From S146-42 sp965371965 (lineage in GTDB: Bacteria; Planctomycetota; Phycisphaerae; Phycisphaerales; UBA1924): DNA of 6,637 nucleotides. The stretch spans positions 1 through 6,637 of the forward strand of contig CBDVAM010000168.1 in assembly GCA_965371965.1 (NCBI GenBank), in the 5' to 3' direction. Position numbers and translations under genes: made by a program. Shown here piece after piece: positions 1-5,985 of the stretch (position 1 is the stretch's first letter; each line of letters starts with the position of its first letter). The notes under the pieces were generated by a model. The model ran no database searches. It was not told the origin of the DNA and saw only the letters and a program-made list of their open reading frames with translations.

Positions 1-13
1 TGCGTGGCGCGAT

Positions 14-33
14 CGAGGGGCTATCGCCCCTCG
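14..33. repeat. Short stem-loop at the left edge
   Basis: A perfect 7-bp inverted repeat pairs CGAGGGG (14-20) with CCCCTCG (27-33) around a 6-nt loop. Neither strand has a T-run after it, so it is not a classical intrinsic terminator. The loop holds the stop codon (21-23) of the open - strand segment described next. It could be a 3'-end hairpin for a - strand transcript or one unit of a GC-rich intergenic repeat. Its function is unknown. Confidence 0.35.
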
Positions 34-164
34 CTATTCTCGCAGCGCCACTCCGTGGCGATCTGCATCGGACAATCCGCCCGGACCTCGAAGTTGCAGT
101 TGTCAGGTGCGTCACTAATCCACGCCCCGGTGCTTGGAGCGCTATCGAGAGCAAGGGAACCGCC
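21..164 (-). pseudogene. Possible decayed gene end (open segment without a good start)
   Basis: On the - strand an uninterrupted frame runs from just after a stop at 165-167 to a TAG at 21-23, giving 47 codons. The translation is protein-like and ends with residues such as DNCNFEVRADCPMQIATEW followed by RCENSEGR. It contains three cysteines and balanced charge. No ATG or well-placed alternative start with a ribosome-binding site precedes it. The only ATG lies in the second half. It may be the remnant of a longer gene cut off by deletion or by insertion of the palindromic repeat at 197-267, or it may simply be a chance open frame. I do not recognise a family. Confidence 0.2.
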
Positions 165-196
165 CTAGGTTTTCTTTGACGGATCCGAATCCGATG

Positions 197-267
197 GTGG
201 CACGGGCGTCCCGCCCGTGCGGGGCGAGCGCCGTGGTCCTTGCGCACGGGCGGGACGCCCGTGCCAC
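197..267. repeat. REP/BIME-like nested inverted repeat
   Basis: Two 24-base arms, 197-220 and 244-267, are perfect reverse complements separated by 23 nt. Each arm is also palindromic internally. In the left arm GCACGGGCG (200-208) pairs with CGCCCGTGC (212-220) around a 3-nt TCC loop, and the right arm mirrors this. The unit can therefore fold either as two small hairpins or as one long cruciform/hairpin. This architecture matches the paired REP units (BIMEs) that are dispersed between bacterial genes and mobilised by REP-associated tyrosine transposases. I recall the same GC-rich core from intergenic DNA of planctomycetes and related phyla, but I cannot confirm copy number here. It lies 11 nt past the stop codon of the - strand gene ending at 279, so it may also protect or terminate that transcript. 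Confidence 0.75.
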
Positions 268-278
268 TGATTCGTCAT

Positions 279-887
279 TCACTCGGCGGTGACGGTCTCG
301 GTGGCGGGGGCGTGCCCGGCGAAATCGAGCGTGCCGTGGGGCTTCTCGCCCTCGCCGAGGAACGTGATCTGGCGATAGGGCTTGGTGAACTCCTGGGGCA
401 CCTCGGCCCAGGCGAGGTCGGCGTGGGGTTCAAAGGAGATCACGCCGAGGGATTCGAGAACTCTCGCGGCGCTGATGGGAACGGAGACGAAGGCGGGGAT
501 GGTCGGTTGCGGCTGGGCAAGGTTCGGCGCGGGCATGGGTGGTGGCGCGAGGGTGAGCAAGTGTGGGCCAGCGAGGTCCTGCGCGTTGTCGCGAAGGATC
601 AACCCCGCGTCTGAGAGGGTGAAATACCACGCACACCATTCGTCATCCAGGCCTGTCAGCGTCATGAACGGATCGGCGTAGAACGGCTCGGTGTGCCAGG
701 CACCCCAGGCGGTCGCGATCGGTGCGGGCTCGACGATCAGGAGAGGGGCAATCTCCCACACAGAAATCGGCACGTACGGGCCCGTGACGCCCTCGGGAGC
801 CTCCAGGTCGAGGCCGGTGGTCGGCAGGACGAACCCGGTCAGCACCGCAAGGGATGCAAGAGCTTGGAGCGAGCGTTGGTCGGGCAT
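279..887 (-). CDS. Hypothetical exported protein, 202 aa
   Basis: I do not recognise this protein. The ATG at 885-887 is chosen because AGGAA lies 8 nt upstream. The open frame continues further upstream, but there it only shadows argR. The N-terminus (MPDQRS, then a hydrophobic stretch at about residues 7-22, then PTTG) looks like a secretion signal, although no clear A-x-A cleavage site is visible. The middle (about 40-110) is rich in Trp, Tyr and Phe, with several WxxW-like aromatic clusters. A proline-rich linker at about 114-131 follows, then a more polar C-terminal part (about 132-202) with no membrane segment. A small two-part periplasmic or surface protein is plausible. The gene is divergent from the arginine operon and shares its upstream region, but nothing in the sequence links it to arginine metabolism. 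The base composition resembles that of the neighbours. Confidence 0.7.
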   Translation of the reverse strand: MPDQRSLQALASLAVLTGFVLPTTGLDLEAPEGVTGPYVPISVWEIAPLLIVEPAPIATAWGAWHTEPFYADPFMTLTGLDDEWCAWYFTLSDAGLILRDNAQDLAGPHLLTLAPPPMPAPNLAQPQPTIPAFVSVPISAARVLESLGVISFEPHADLAWAEVPQEFTKPYRQITFLGEGEKPHGTLDFAGHAPATETVTAE

Positions 888-996
888 GGAGATTTTTCCT
901 GAGTCTGAGTCTGATTCGGTCTTTCTGAGGCATGCGAGTATCGGATGGGGCGGGTGGCTGGGCACAAACTCCCCAGGTTGACATGGTGGGACGCGC
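888..996. other. Divergent intergenic region, hypothetical gene side
   Basis: This part of the divergent spacer holds the ribosome-binding site of the - strand gene (AGGAA in - strand sense, about 896-900). It also has a short tandem GAGTCT duplication near 901-912. On the - strand a weak promoter may exist: a GATACT -10-like hexamer with a TTGTGC -35-like hexamer about 19 nt upstream, which is a poor match in sequence and spacing. On the + strand a perfect TTGACA occurs at 978-983, but the hexamer 17 nt downstream (ATTGCC, 1001-1006) is a poor -10. I therefore favour the promoter starting at 997 for the arginine operon. Confidence 0.35.
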
Positions 997-1025
997 TTGA
1001 ATTGCCTATTCACGGCATGAATAAT
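997..1025 (+). promoter_or_regulatory. Promoter of the argRBFGHA operon
   Basis: A sigma70-like promoter is visible. The -35 is TTGAAT (997-1002, 4 of 6 to consensus), the spacer is exactly 17 bp, and the -10 is AATAAT (1020-1025, 5 of 6 to consensus). Seven bases downstream of the -10 lies position 1032, the A of an ATG that begins ArgR at the expected place. Transcription would therefore start at or beside the first codon and give a leaderless mRNA. This agrees with the absence of a Shine-Dalgarno sequence before that ATG. The promoter elements sit inside the two ARG-box-like dyads. The hexamers are seen directly; the start site is inferred. Confidence 0.6.
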
Positions 1026-1031
1026 CATGCA
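998..1031 (+). promoter_or_regulatory. Tandem ARG boxes (ArgR operator)
   Basis: Box 1 (998-1012) is TGAAT-TGCCT-ATTCA, a perfect 5-bp dyad. It matches both half-sites of the E. coli ARG-box core TGAAT-WWWW-ATTCA, but has one extra central base. Box 2 (1018-1031) is TGAAT-AATC-ATGCA, with a perfect left half and one mismatch in the right half. The dyad centres are about 19-20 bp apart, close to two helical turns, as in the paired boxes that bind one ArgR hexamer in other bacteria. Box 1 covers the -35 and box 2 the -10, so arginine-loaded ArgR should block RNA polymerase. Because argR is the first gene, this predicts autorepression of the whole operon. Confidence 0.7.
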
Positions 1032-1493
1032 ATGACCCAGAGACCCCGCAGGCAGAGCCGGATCATCGAGCTGATTCGCTCGGGGTCCGTCACCAGCCAG
1101 GACCAGTTGCGCGAACTGCTGGAATCCAACGGCCTTCAGGTGACCCAGGCGACGCTGTCGCGCGATCTGCGGGCATTGGGTGTGGTGAAGGGCGGCGAGG
1201 GATATCTTCTGCCCGACTCTAACGGTGGTGGGTCGGCTCGTGAGGCGGGCGATGAGTTGGCGCAGGTGCTGGGCATGTACGCGTTCTCGGTATGCGAAGC
1301 GGGGGCGATGGTGGTGGTACGGACCGGTGCCGGGCATGCGCAGATTGTCGCCGTGGGGCTCGATCGCTCGGGGCTCGAGGAGGCAGTCGGGACGCTCGCC
1401 GGGGATGACACGATCTTCATTGCGACCAGAAGCGTGGAGGCGGCGGGTCGGGTGGCCCAGACGCTGCGAGAGCTCGCGGGGATCGAGTCGTGA
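1032..1493 (+). CDS. argR: Arginine repressor ArgR
   Basis: This is an arginine-sensing transcription repressor of 153 aa, the usual family length (about 150-156). Residues 1-55 form the winged helix-turn-helix DNA-binding domain. They include the basic start TQRPRRQSR, the segment SQDQLRELLESNGLQVTQAT, and the recognition-helix signature LSRDLRALG (42-50). A linker at about 60-72 leads to the C-terminal arginine-binding and oligomerisation domain (about 73-153). That domain has AGHAQIVAVGLDR (100-112) and the GTLAGDDTI block (120-128), whose two aspartates (125, 126) bind arginine between trimers in known ArgR proteins. The ATG at 1032 gives the standard N-terminus and fits the leaderless promoter. 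An upstream in-frame ATG at 1017 lies inside the operator, ahead of the predicted transcript start. It is the first gene of the operon, overlaps argB by 4 nt, and very likely controls itself. It could also activate arginine catabolism elsewhere, as some homologues do. Confidence 0.95.
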   Translation: MTQRPRRQSRIIELIRSGSVTSQDQLRELLESNGLQVTQATLSRDLRALGVVKGGEGYLLPDSNGGGSAREAGDELAQVLGMYAFSVCEAGAMVVVRTGAGHAQIVAVGLDRSGLEEAVGTLAGDDTIFIATRSVEAAGRVAQTLRELAGIES

Positions 1494-2338
1494 GCGGCGC
1501 GGGTCAAAGACCTCGATGGGTCGTGAAGATCTCGGGAACGCCGCTGGAAGAGCCGGCGGCGCACGAGGCGTTGTGGCGCTCCATCGACGCGATCTGGCGG
1601 GAATCTTGCGGCGTCGTGCTGGTGCATGGAGGCGGGCGCGCGGTCGACGCACATCTTGCACGCCTGGGAATGGAGACCAAACGCATCGGCGGGCTGCGGT
1701 GTACGCCGGGTGAACAGATGCTGGAGGTCGCCGGCGTGCTGGCGGGGCGGGTGAACAAGACGCTGGTGTCGGCGCTGGTCGGGGTCGGATGCCCGGCGGT
1801 GGGGCTGAGCCTGGTGGATGGCGGGGAGATTCGTACGGAACGTGTCACAGTCGGCGAGGGGGACCTTGGATGCGTGGGCGAGGTTGGCGGCGGGGACGGG
1901 CGACTGATTGGCGTGCTCATTGAGAACGGATACCTGCCCGTCATGGCGTCGATCGGTGGCAATGCTGACGGCGGGCTGTTGAATATCAACGCCGACGACG
2001 CGGCGGGAGGATTGGCGACGATTCTGGCGTGCGACGGGGTCGTGTTTCTCAGCGATGTCGCGGGCGTGCGCGATGGTGACGGGACCATCGTGGAGGAGTT
2101 GGATGGCGCGGCGTGCGAGCGGCTGATCGCGGGCGGCGTGATCGAGGGCGGGATGATCGCCAAGGTTCGCGCGGCGGTGCGGTGCGCTACGAAGACCGGA
2201 CGACCGGCGGTTATCGCGTCGTACCTGCAACCGGAGTCGCTCGCGGGGGTCTTGAGCGGAAAATCGGTTGGAACACGGATCGTGGCGAGCGTCGCGGCTG
2301 GCGCGACTGGCCCAAGCGGGACGAGAGAGGGAGCATGA
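1490..2338 (+). CDS. argB: Acetylglutamate kinase ArgB
   Basis: This cytoplasmic amino-acid kinase phosphorylates N-acetyl-L-glutamate with ATP, the second step of arginine synthesis. It has 282 aa. Visible family motifs are VVKISG with Lys13, the glycine loop VHGGG (45-49), GLRCTP with Arg70 (substrate site), NKT (89-91), ENGYLPV (145-151), LNINADDAA with Asn165 and Asp169, LSDVAGV (187-193), and GGMIAKV with Lys225. The first motif reads KISG where the E. coli enzyme has KLGG. There is no N-terminal helical extension before the lysine strand. The C-terminus (SVGTRI, 259-264) resembles the E. coli type, so the enzyme is probably dimeric and not arginine-inhibited. Start is GTG at 1490, inside the GTGA overlap with the argR stop. 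No other plausible start precedes the kinase lysine. An unconserved tail of about 18 residues (265-282) overlaps the argF ribosome-binding site and start. Confidence 0.95.
   Translation: MSGAGQRPRWVVKISGTPLEEPAAHEALWRSIDAIWRESCGVVLVHGGGRAVDAHLARLGMETKRIGGLRCTPGEQMLEVAGVLAGRVNKTLVSALVGVGCPAVGLSLVDGGEIRTERVTVGEGDLGCVGEVGGGDGRLIGVLIENGYLPVMASIGGNADGGLLNINADDAAGGLATILACDGVVFLSDVAGVRDGDGTIVEELDGAACERLIAGGVIEGGMIAKVRAAVRCATKTGRPAVIASYLQPESLAGVLSGKSVGTRIVASVAAGATGPSGTREGA
2323..2330 (+). promoter_or_regulatory. Shine-Dalgarno for argF inside the end of argB
   Basis: The purine run GAGAGAGG ends 4 nt before the ATG at 2335 and 7 nt before the next in-frame ATG at 2338. The argB stop (2336-2338) shares bases with the 2335 ATG as ATGA. 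A third candidate, ATG at 2374, has GGGGG about 8 nt upstream and AGGA directly adjacent. The upstream site supports a start at 2335 or 2338 with translation coupled to argB. Confidence 0.55.
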
Positions 2339-3279
2339 TGGCGGCTGCGGGATTGACAGAGCGGGGGCTAGGAATGGACGATTTCGTGTCGCTGGGCAAT
2401 TGCTCAAGCCAGGACGTGCGCGCAATCCTGGATCTTGCCAAGCAGATCAAGGGCGATCCCGGTGGACATACGAGCGATCTCGCCGGAAAGAGCGTGATTC
2501 TGCTGTTCGAGAAGCCGTCGCTGCGCACGCGGGTGGCGTTCGAGGTGGGAATCCAGAAGCTGGGCGGACACGCTCTTTTCTACGACCACTCCGCCCAGCG
2601 GATCGGCGAGCGCGAGAGCATTCATGACTACGCCAAGAACCTCGAACGCTGGGTGGACGCGATCGTGGCGAGAACATTCAGCCACGAGACGATTCAGGAG
2701 CTTGCGGCCCACGCGCGGGTGCCGGTGGTCAACGCGCTGTCGAAGGTGGAGCACCCGTGCCAGGCGCTTGCGGATCTGATGACGATGGACGAGCACCTGG
2801 GCTCGCTGGAGGGCAAAGCGCTGGCGTATGTTGGCGACGGGAACAACGTCTGCCACGCGCTGGCGCTTGGGTGTGCACATCTCGGCGTCAACTTGCAGAT
2901 CATCACGCCGGAGGGGTATGAGGCGGAGGACGCGATGATCGAGCGGGCGCGGGAGATCGCCACAGGCAGCGTGATCGAGGCGAGCTGTGACATCGGGCGG
3001 GTCGCGGGGGCCGATGCGGTGTACACCGATGTCTGGTCGTCGATGGGCGACTCTGAGTCGAGCGAGGATCGGCGGGCGGCGTTCGAGCCCTATCGCATCG
3101 ACGCGGCGTTGATGGCCCGTGCCGGCGCGGATGCCCTGTTCATGCACTGCCTGCCGGCCAAACGCGGCGTGGAGGTGACCGACGAGGTGATCGATTCGCC
3201 GCATTCGGTCGTGTTCGACCAGGCGGAGAATCGGATGCACACCCAGAACGCCCTGCTGAGCCTGCTGCTCGCTCGCTGA
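2335..3279 (+). CDS. argF: Ornithine carbamoyltransferase ArgF
   Basis: This enzyme transfers the carbamoyl group of carbamoyl phosphate to ornithine, giving citrulline, in the cytoplasm. It has 314 aa from 2335 or 301 aa from 2374; the family is usually 300-335. The carbamoyl-phosphate domain shows FEKPSLRTRVAFE (58-70) and EHPCQALADL (139-148). The ornithine domain shows VGDGNNV (166-172), DVWSSMG (232-238), MHCLPAKRG (270-278) and FDQAENRMHTQ (294-304). The SMG loop and HCLPA motif identify an ornithine enzyme rather than aspartate, acetylornithine or succinylornithine carbamoyltransferase. Two small departures are visible: SLRTR instead of the common STRTR, and Lys137 in NALSKVEHPCQ where many OTCases have Asp. 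The first 13 residues (MMAAAGLTERGLG) look unconserved, so the 2374 ATG (MDDFVSLGN) is a serious alternative start. It lies between argB (4-nt overlap) and argG (76-nt gap). Confidence 0.94.
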   Translation: MMAAAGLTERGLGMDDFVSLGNCSSQDVRAILDLAKQIKGDPGGHTSDLAGKSVILLFEKPSLRTRVAFEVGIQKLGGHALFYDHSAQRIGERESIHDYAKNLERWVDAIVARTFSHETIQELAAHARVPVVNALSKVEHPCQALADLMTMDEHLGSLEGKALAYVGDGNNVCHALALGCAHLGVNLQIITPEGYEAEDAMIERAREIATGSVIEASCDIGRVAGADAVYTDVWSSMGDSESSEDRRAAFEPYRIDAALMARAGADALFMHCLPAKRGVEVTDEVIDSPHSVVFDQAENRMHTQNALLSLLLAR

Positions 3280-3355
3280 AACGGATACGGTTGGCTCGAT
3301 TGGACTGACACTTGCGCTGGTTGAGCCCAGCATCACGCCTCGGAGGAACCTACCC
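3280..3355 (+). promoter_or_regulatory. argF-argG spacer with argG ribosome-binding site
   Basis: This is the only real gap inside the operon (76 nt). GGAGG at 3342-3346 lies 9 nt before the argG ATG and is the best Shine-Dalgarno sequence in the window. I find no ARG-box dyad, no good promoter pair and no strong hairpin with a T-run, only a weak 5-bp GGCTC/GAGCC pairing. Read-through from argF into argG is therefore likely. Confidence 0.6.
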
Positions 3356-4588
3356 ATGCCCAAGAGAGTTGTGCTTGCCTATTCCGGCGGGCTGGATACG
3401 TCGGCCATCCTCGCGTGGCTCAAGGAGACCTACGACTGCGAGGTCGTGGCGTATTGCGGCGACGTGGGGCAGGGGGCCGAGGAGCTTGAGGGTCTGCACG
3501 AGCGGGCGATGCAGGCCGGGGCGATCGACTGCCATGTCGTAGACCTCAAGCGTGAGTTTATCGAGGAGTTTGTGTTTCCGACGCTTTTGAGCGGCGCGGT
3601 GTACGAGGGGCGGTATCTGCTGGGCACGTCGATGGCCCGCCCGATTCTGGCGCGAGTGCAGGTCGAGATCGCGCGCAAGGTCGGGGCCGACGCGGTCTGT
3701 CACGGCTGCACGGGCAAGGGCAACGACCAGGTGCGGTTCGAGAGCGCGTTCGCGGCGCTGGGGCCCGATCTCGAGGTGATCGCGCCGTGGCGGATCTGGG
3801 ATTTCAAGGGGCGGGACGATCTGAAGAAATATCTTGCCGGCAAGGGGTTTGAGACGACTTCGAGTGCGAAAAAGGAGTACAGCCGGGACCGGAATCTGTG
3901 GCATATCAGCCACGAGGGCGGAGCGTTGGAGGATCCGTGGAACCCGCCGCCGGAGGATGCGTGGGTGATGACCAGTTCTATCGAAGATGCGCCAGACGAG
4001 AGCGAGAACGTGCTGGTGGGATTCGAGCATGGGCGGGCAACGAGCGTCAACGGCGAGAAGATGGCGGGCGATGATCTGGTCGGTTTGCTCAATGAGATCG
4101 GCGGGCGGCACGGGGTCGGGCGGGTGGACATCCTCGAGAACCGGGTCGTGGGGATGAAATCGCGCGGGCTATACGAGACGCCGGGCGGGACGATTATCGT
4201 CGAGGCGTTGCGGGCGATGGAGGAGCTGGTGTTGGATCGCCAGACGCGCCGGTATCGCGACGAGCTTGGGTTGCACTTTGCGCATCTGGTGTACGAGGGG
4301 CGGTGGTTCTGTGCGCTGCGTGAGGCGTTGCAAGCCGCGGCGGAGAAGATCGCAGAACCGCTGACGGGCGAGGTCGTCGTGCGCTTGCACAAGGGGCACG
4401 CGACGCCGATCCAGCGAAAGAGCCCCAACGGGCTGTATTCGCCGGACTTTGCGACGTTCGACGCGGACACGGTGTACGACCAGAAGCACGCCGAGGGGTT
4501 CATTCGGCTGCTATCGCTGCCCGAGCGGATCCGGGCGTTCAATAACGCGAAGAAGGCGCCGGCGGATGAGCCGCGGGTGGAGAGCTGA
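3356..4588 (+). CDS. argG: Argininosuccinate synthase ArgG
   Basis: This enzyme joins citrulline and aspartate using ATP (released as AMP and pyrophosphate) to form argininosuccinate. The protein has 410 aa, the normal length for the family. The N-terminal ATP-pyrophosphatase P-loop AYSGGLDTS lies at residues 8-16. It is followed by CGDVGQGAEEL (34-44), YEGRYLLGTSMARPI (83-97) and HGCTGKGNDQVRFE (116-129), the two PROSITE-type signatures of the family. Further conserved blocks are APWRIWDF, SRDRNLWHIS (about 176-185), EDPW, and SRGLYETPGGTI in the C-terminal synthetase domain, where citrulline and aspartate bind in known structures. The ATG at 3356 has a strong GGAGG 9 nt upstream and places the P-loop at the expected distance. 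The C-terminal tail KKAPADEPRVES is polar and unconserved. The stop shares its final A with the argH ATG, so the two enzymes of this channelled step pair are translated together. Confidence 0.97.
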   Translation: MPKRVVLAYSGGLDTSAILAWLKETYDCEVVAYCGDVGQGAEELEGLHERAMQAGAIDCHVVDLKREFIEEFVFPTLLSGAVYEGRYLLGTSMARPILARVQVEIARKVGADAVCHGCTGKGNDQVRFESAFAALGPDLEVIAPWRIWDFKGRDDLKKYLAGKGFETTSSAKKEYSRDRNLWHISHEGGALEDPWNPPPEDAWVMTSSIEDAPDESENVLVGFEHGRATSVNGEKMAGDDLVGLLNEIGGRHGVGRVDILENRVVGMKSRGLYETPGGTIIVEALRAMEELVLDRQTRRYRDELGLHFAHLVYEGRWFCALREALQAAAEKIAEPLTGEVVVRLHKGHATPIQRKSPNGLYSPDFATFDADTVYDQKHAEGFIRLLSLPERIRAFNNAKKAPADEPRVES

Positions 4589-5985
4589 TGGCTAAGGGTG
4601 GGGCGATGTGGGGCGGGCGGTTCGGGTCTGGACCCGATGCGCTGTTTCGCGCGATCAACGACTCGCTCGCGATTGATTGGCGGCTTGTCGAGCAGGATCT
4701 GGACGGGTCTATCGCGTGGGCCCAGGCGCTTGTGGGCGCGCGCGTGCTGTCTCATGATGAGGCGGATCGGATCGTTGCGGGGCTGGGCGAGGTTCGTGAA
4801 GAAGCTCGCGGGCTGGGCGGGCCGCCGGTGGAATCTGGTGCTGAGGACGTTCATACATGGGTCGAGCAGCGCCTGATCGAGCGGATTGGGACGCTCGGCA
4901 AGAAGCTGCATACGGGGCGTAGCCGCAACGACCAGGTGGCGACGGATCTTCGTCTGTGGACGTGGCGGGCCATCGGCGGGCTCATCGGGTTGATCGAGGA
5001 TGCGCAGCGATCGCTGGTGGCGCTGGCGGATCGCGAGGCAGAGACGATCATGCCCGGGTATACGCACCTGCAACGGGCGCAGCCGGTGCTGGTGGGGCAC
5101 TGGTGCCTGGCGTACGTTGAAATGCTCGCGCGGGATGCGGCGAGGCTTGGGGACACGAACAAACGTGTGAACATATGTCCGCTGGGGTGCGCAGCGCTGG
5201 CGGGGACGGCGTTCAAGGTCGATCGCGAGGCGATCGCGGCGGCGCTTGGCTTTGACGCCCCCACCGCCAACAGCCTGGACGGCGTCGCAGATCGTGACTT
5301 TGTGCTCGAAACGCTCGATGCGCTGGTGCAGTGCGCGTTGCACCTGTCGAAGCTGGGCGAAGAGCTCGTGCTGTTCGCGTCGGGTGAGTTTGGGTTGGTT
5401 GAAGTCGGAGACGCGTTCGCCAGCGGGTCGAGCCTGATGCCGCAGAAGAAGAATCCCGATGCGTTGGAGTTGTTGCGGGGGAAGGCGGGGGTGATCGCGG
5501 GGCAGCGTGAGGCGCTAACGATGATCCTGAAATCGCTGCCGCTTGCGTACAACAAGGACTTGCAGGAGGATAAAGCGGCGCTGTTTCGGGGCGTGGATGA
5601 GCTGGGTCTGTGCCTGCGGATCGTCGCGGGTGTGGTGGCGACACTGGAGTTTGATCGCGAGCGGTGCCTGGCGGCGGCGCGGGCTGGGCACTCCAACGCG
5701 ACGGACCTTGCAGACGCGTTAGTGGAGCGGGGCGTGGCGTTTCGAGAGGCCCACGAGATTGTGGGCTCGCTGGTACGCGAGGCGATCGCACGCGGGGTTG
5801 CGCTCGAGGAGTTGGATCTCCAGACGCTGCAGGCGGGCAGTGCGCTCATTGATGAGAGCGTCGTGGAATCGCTCACGCCCGAGCGGGGCATGGCACGACG
5901 GACGGCCATCGGCGGATCGTCGCCAGTGCGGGTGCGCGAGGCGATCGATGGCTGGATGAGCAGACTTGGGATGCCTGTTGGATGA
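4588..5985 (+). CDS. argH: Argininosuccinate lyase ArgH
   Basis: This homotetrameric lyase of the fumarase/aspartase superfamily splits argininosuccinate into arginine and fumarate, the last step of the pathway. It has 465 aa, typical for the family. It begins with the family hallmark MWGGRF (7-12). The three conserved regions are HTGRSRNDQVATD (108-120), PGYTHLQRAQPV (156-167, with the conserved His160), and the flexible catalytic loop GSSLMPQKKNPD (280-291, with the catalytic serine). PLGCAALAGT occurs where PLGAGALAGT is common. The start at 4588 overlaps the argG stop by one base (TGATG) and has GGAG 5 nt upstream. An ATG at 4606 directly before WGGRF is possible, with a purine-rich stretch before it. 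There is no fused acetyltransferase domain; that function is the next gene, overlapping by 4 nt. Confidence 0.97.
   Translation: MAKGGAMWGGRFGSGPDALFRAINDSLAIDWRLVEQDLDGSIAWAQALVGARVLSHDEADRIVAGLGEVREEARGLGGPPVESGAEDVHTWVEQRLIERIGTLGKKLHTGRSRNDQVATDLRLWTWRAIGGLIGLIEDAQRSLVALADREAETIMPGYTHLQRAQPVLVGHWCLAYVEMLARDAARLGDTNKRVNICPLGCAALAGTAFKVDREAIAAALGFDAPTANSLDGVADRDFVLETLDALVQCALHLSKLGEELVLFASGEFGLVEVGDAFASGSSLMPQKKNPDALELLRGKAGVIAGQREALTMILKSLPLAYNKDLQEDKAALFRGVDELGLCLRIVAGVVATLEFDRERCLAAARAGHSNATDLADALVERGVAFREAHEIVGSLVREAIARGVALEELDLQTLQAGSALIDESVVESLTPERGMARRTAIGGSSPVRVREAIDGWMSRLGMPVG

Noticed and set aside
240..681. Small + strand open frames opposite the hypothetical gene
   Set aside because: They begin within the repeat or lack ribosome-binding sites and have Gly/Arg-rich shadow composition; the - strand gene is the better model.
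978..983. Consensus TTGACA as the -35 of the operon promoter
   Set aside because: No acceptable -10 lies 16-18 bp downstream. The TTGAAT/AATAAT pair has better spacing and fits the ArgR start.
945..1031. Longer ArgR starting at 945 or 1017
   Set aside because: Both would place coding sequence across the ARG boxes and promoter. The extra residues are not part of the ArgR family, and neither start has a convincing Shine-Dalgarno sequence.
888..1661. Upstream extension of the - strand hypothetical gene to 460 codons
   Set aside because: The extra part overlaps argR, argB and their operator in antisense. The ATG at 885-887 has its own ribosome-binding site and a signal-like N-terminus.
2113..2334. 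N-terminal extension of ArgF within argB
   Set aside because: This frame simply shadows the end of argB; its Arg/Gly-rich translation is unlike any OTCase N-terminus.
3599..4305. 17-bp exact direct repeat inside argG (3599-3615 and 4289-4305)
   Set aside because: Both copies encode VYEGR, a motif used twice in the protein. With strong codon bias, identical DNA is unremarkable.
3700..5343. Very long - strand open frame (547 codons) opposite argG and argH
   Set aside because: It runs antisense to two genes with complete, conserved active-site motifs. Its translation is Arg/Pro/Ser-rich low-complexity sequence, as expected from the complement of high-GC coding DNA.
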